Origin: Neobacillus sp. PS3-34
GTDB taxonomy: Bacteria; Bacillota; Bacilli; Bacillales; Cytobacillaceae
Length of the DNA stretch: 64,000 nucleotides
Assembly: GCF_030915465.1 (NCBI RefSeq)
Contig: NZ_CP133267.1
Span: 4,267,001 to 4,331,000 of the forward strand
Reading direction: 5' to 3'
Part shown: positions 63,760-64,000 of the stretch, one piece after another
Layout of the letters: every line of letters starts with the position of its first letter
How positions within the stretch are numbered: the first letter of the stretch is position 1
The notes under the pieces: generated by a model
Told to the model about the DNA's origin: nothing
The model's input: only the letters and a program-made list of their open reading frames with translations
Databases searched by the model: none
Position numbers and translations under genes: made by a program

Positions 63760-64000
63760 TTGACACCTAAAATATCTAAAAGCGAGAAAGAAAAAAGGCG
63801 AATGCATATCATCCATTCTGCAACGGAGGTATTTGTACGTAAAGGTTTTGTAACCTCAACCATGCAGGATATTGTGGATGAAACAGGCATGAGCCGCGGC
63901 TGGGTTTATATTTATTTTTCAAGCAAAGAGGAAATCATGAAGGCTATTTTGGCCAAAATGACAAAGAAACAGAAGCACAGATTACAAACCTCTCAACAAG
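63760..64000 (+). CDS. TetR family regulator, truncated by the window end
   Basis: First 80 codons of a TetR protein: TTG start at 63760 with GGAGG 7 nt upstream, then HTH region IIHSATEVFVRKGFVTSTMQ, DETGMSRGWVYIYFSSKEEI. The rest, including the ligand domain, is outside the window. Confidence 0.85.
   Translation, partial: MTPKISKSEKEKRRMHIIHSATEVFVRKGFVTSTMQDIVDETGMSRGWVYIYFSSKEEIMKAILAKMTKKQKHRLQTSQQ

Overview
The window comes from a low-GC, Gram-positive, endospore-forming member of the Bacillaceae. Support for this includes a RacA-type chromosome anchor, Bacillus-like YfmJ, YcnJ/YcnI, MhqO, CspC, NrnB and BdbC/BdbD proteins, SD sequences of the GGAGG type with frequent TTG/GTG starts, a preQ1-I riboswitch, an MhqR-type operator and a GC-rich intergenic repeat of a kind I recall from Bacillus genomes. 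No rRNA, tRNA, CRISPR array, phage module or intact insertion sequence was seen.

Layout. 1-5.3 kb: an ECF sigma factor with its own ECF-type promoter and the first codons of its downstream partner, then a GNAT, a lipoprotein, an M50-like membrane protein, a VanW protein and an NTF2-like protein. 5.3-12 kb: TetR, M42 peptidase, GNAT, a membrane protein, YfmJ, a DUF2294 protein and the first formate channel (FNT). 12-16.5 kb: HD-GYP protein, a hypothetical gene bracketed by inverted repeats, the GC-rich repeat, a GMC oxidoreductase and a small OsmC-like fragment. 16.5-24.7 kb: two orphan 5TM histidine kinases, a DMT-GNAT fusion, LLM and molybdopterin oxidoreductases and an EamA transporter. 24.7-34.6 kb: cspC, MhqR-regulated mhqO, an exported protein/ApbE/ferric-reductase-like operon, bioY, nrnB, SDR, hydrolase, racA and a RacA-like protein with eight 18-residue repeats. 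34.7-41.4 kb: Nudix hydrolase and a formate cluster (two more FNT channels, a formate dehydrogenase, DUF1641, and two tiny proteins). 41.7-48.4 kb: a TetR-controlled operon, an ABC exporter, HxlR and bdbDC. 48.4-54.4 kb: a palindrome element, DUF2935, DedA, a preQ1 riboswitch with its queuosine-precursor transporter, cidAB with a LysR regulator, and an L,D-transpeptidase. 54.6-61.8 kb: a copper region with YcnJ, YcnI, a 1305-residue secreted multicopper oxidase carrying FnIII domains, and a small secreted protein. 61.8-64 kb: an MFS transporter, a hypothetical gene and a truncated TetR.

The strongest whole-window signal concerns sequence quality. About a dozen genes are split by frameshifts, and nearly every shift falls on a GGCC core where one or two G or C bases appear to be missing. 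Restoring them rebuilds conserved motifs, for example the Walker A of the ABC ATPase and the C-terminus of YfmJ. These are most simply consensus errors, possibly linked to DNA methylation at GGCC-like sites, so the genes typed as pseudogene for this reason are probably intact in the organism.

The most interesting candidate biology is: (i) the repeat-containing MerR-type protein beside racA, a possible chromosome- or membrane-organising factor; (ii) the copper import / giant secreted multicopper oxidase / Met-His-tailed small protein cluster; (iii) the formate cluster with three FNT paralogues and two unnamed small proteins, one an HMA-like fold without its cysteines and one a 45-residue zinc ribbon; and (iv) long perfect palindromes followed by a shared hairpin cassette at two loci.
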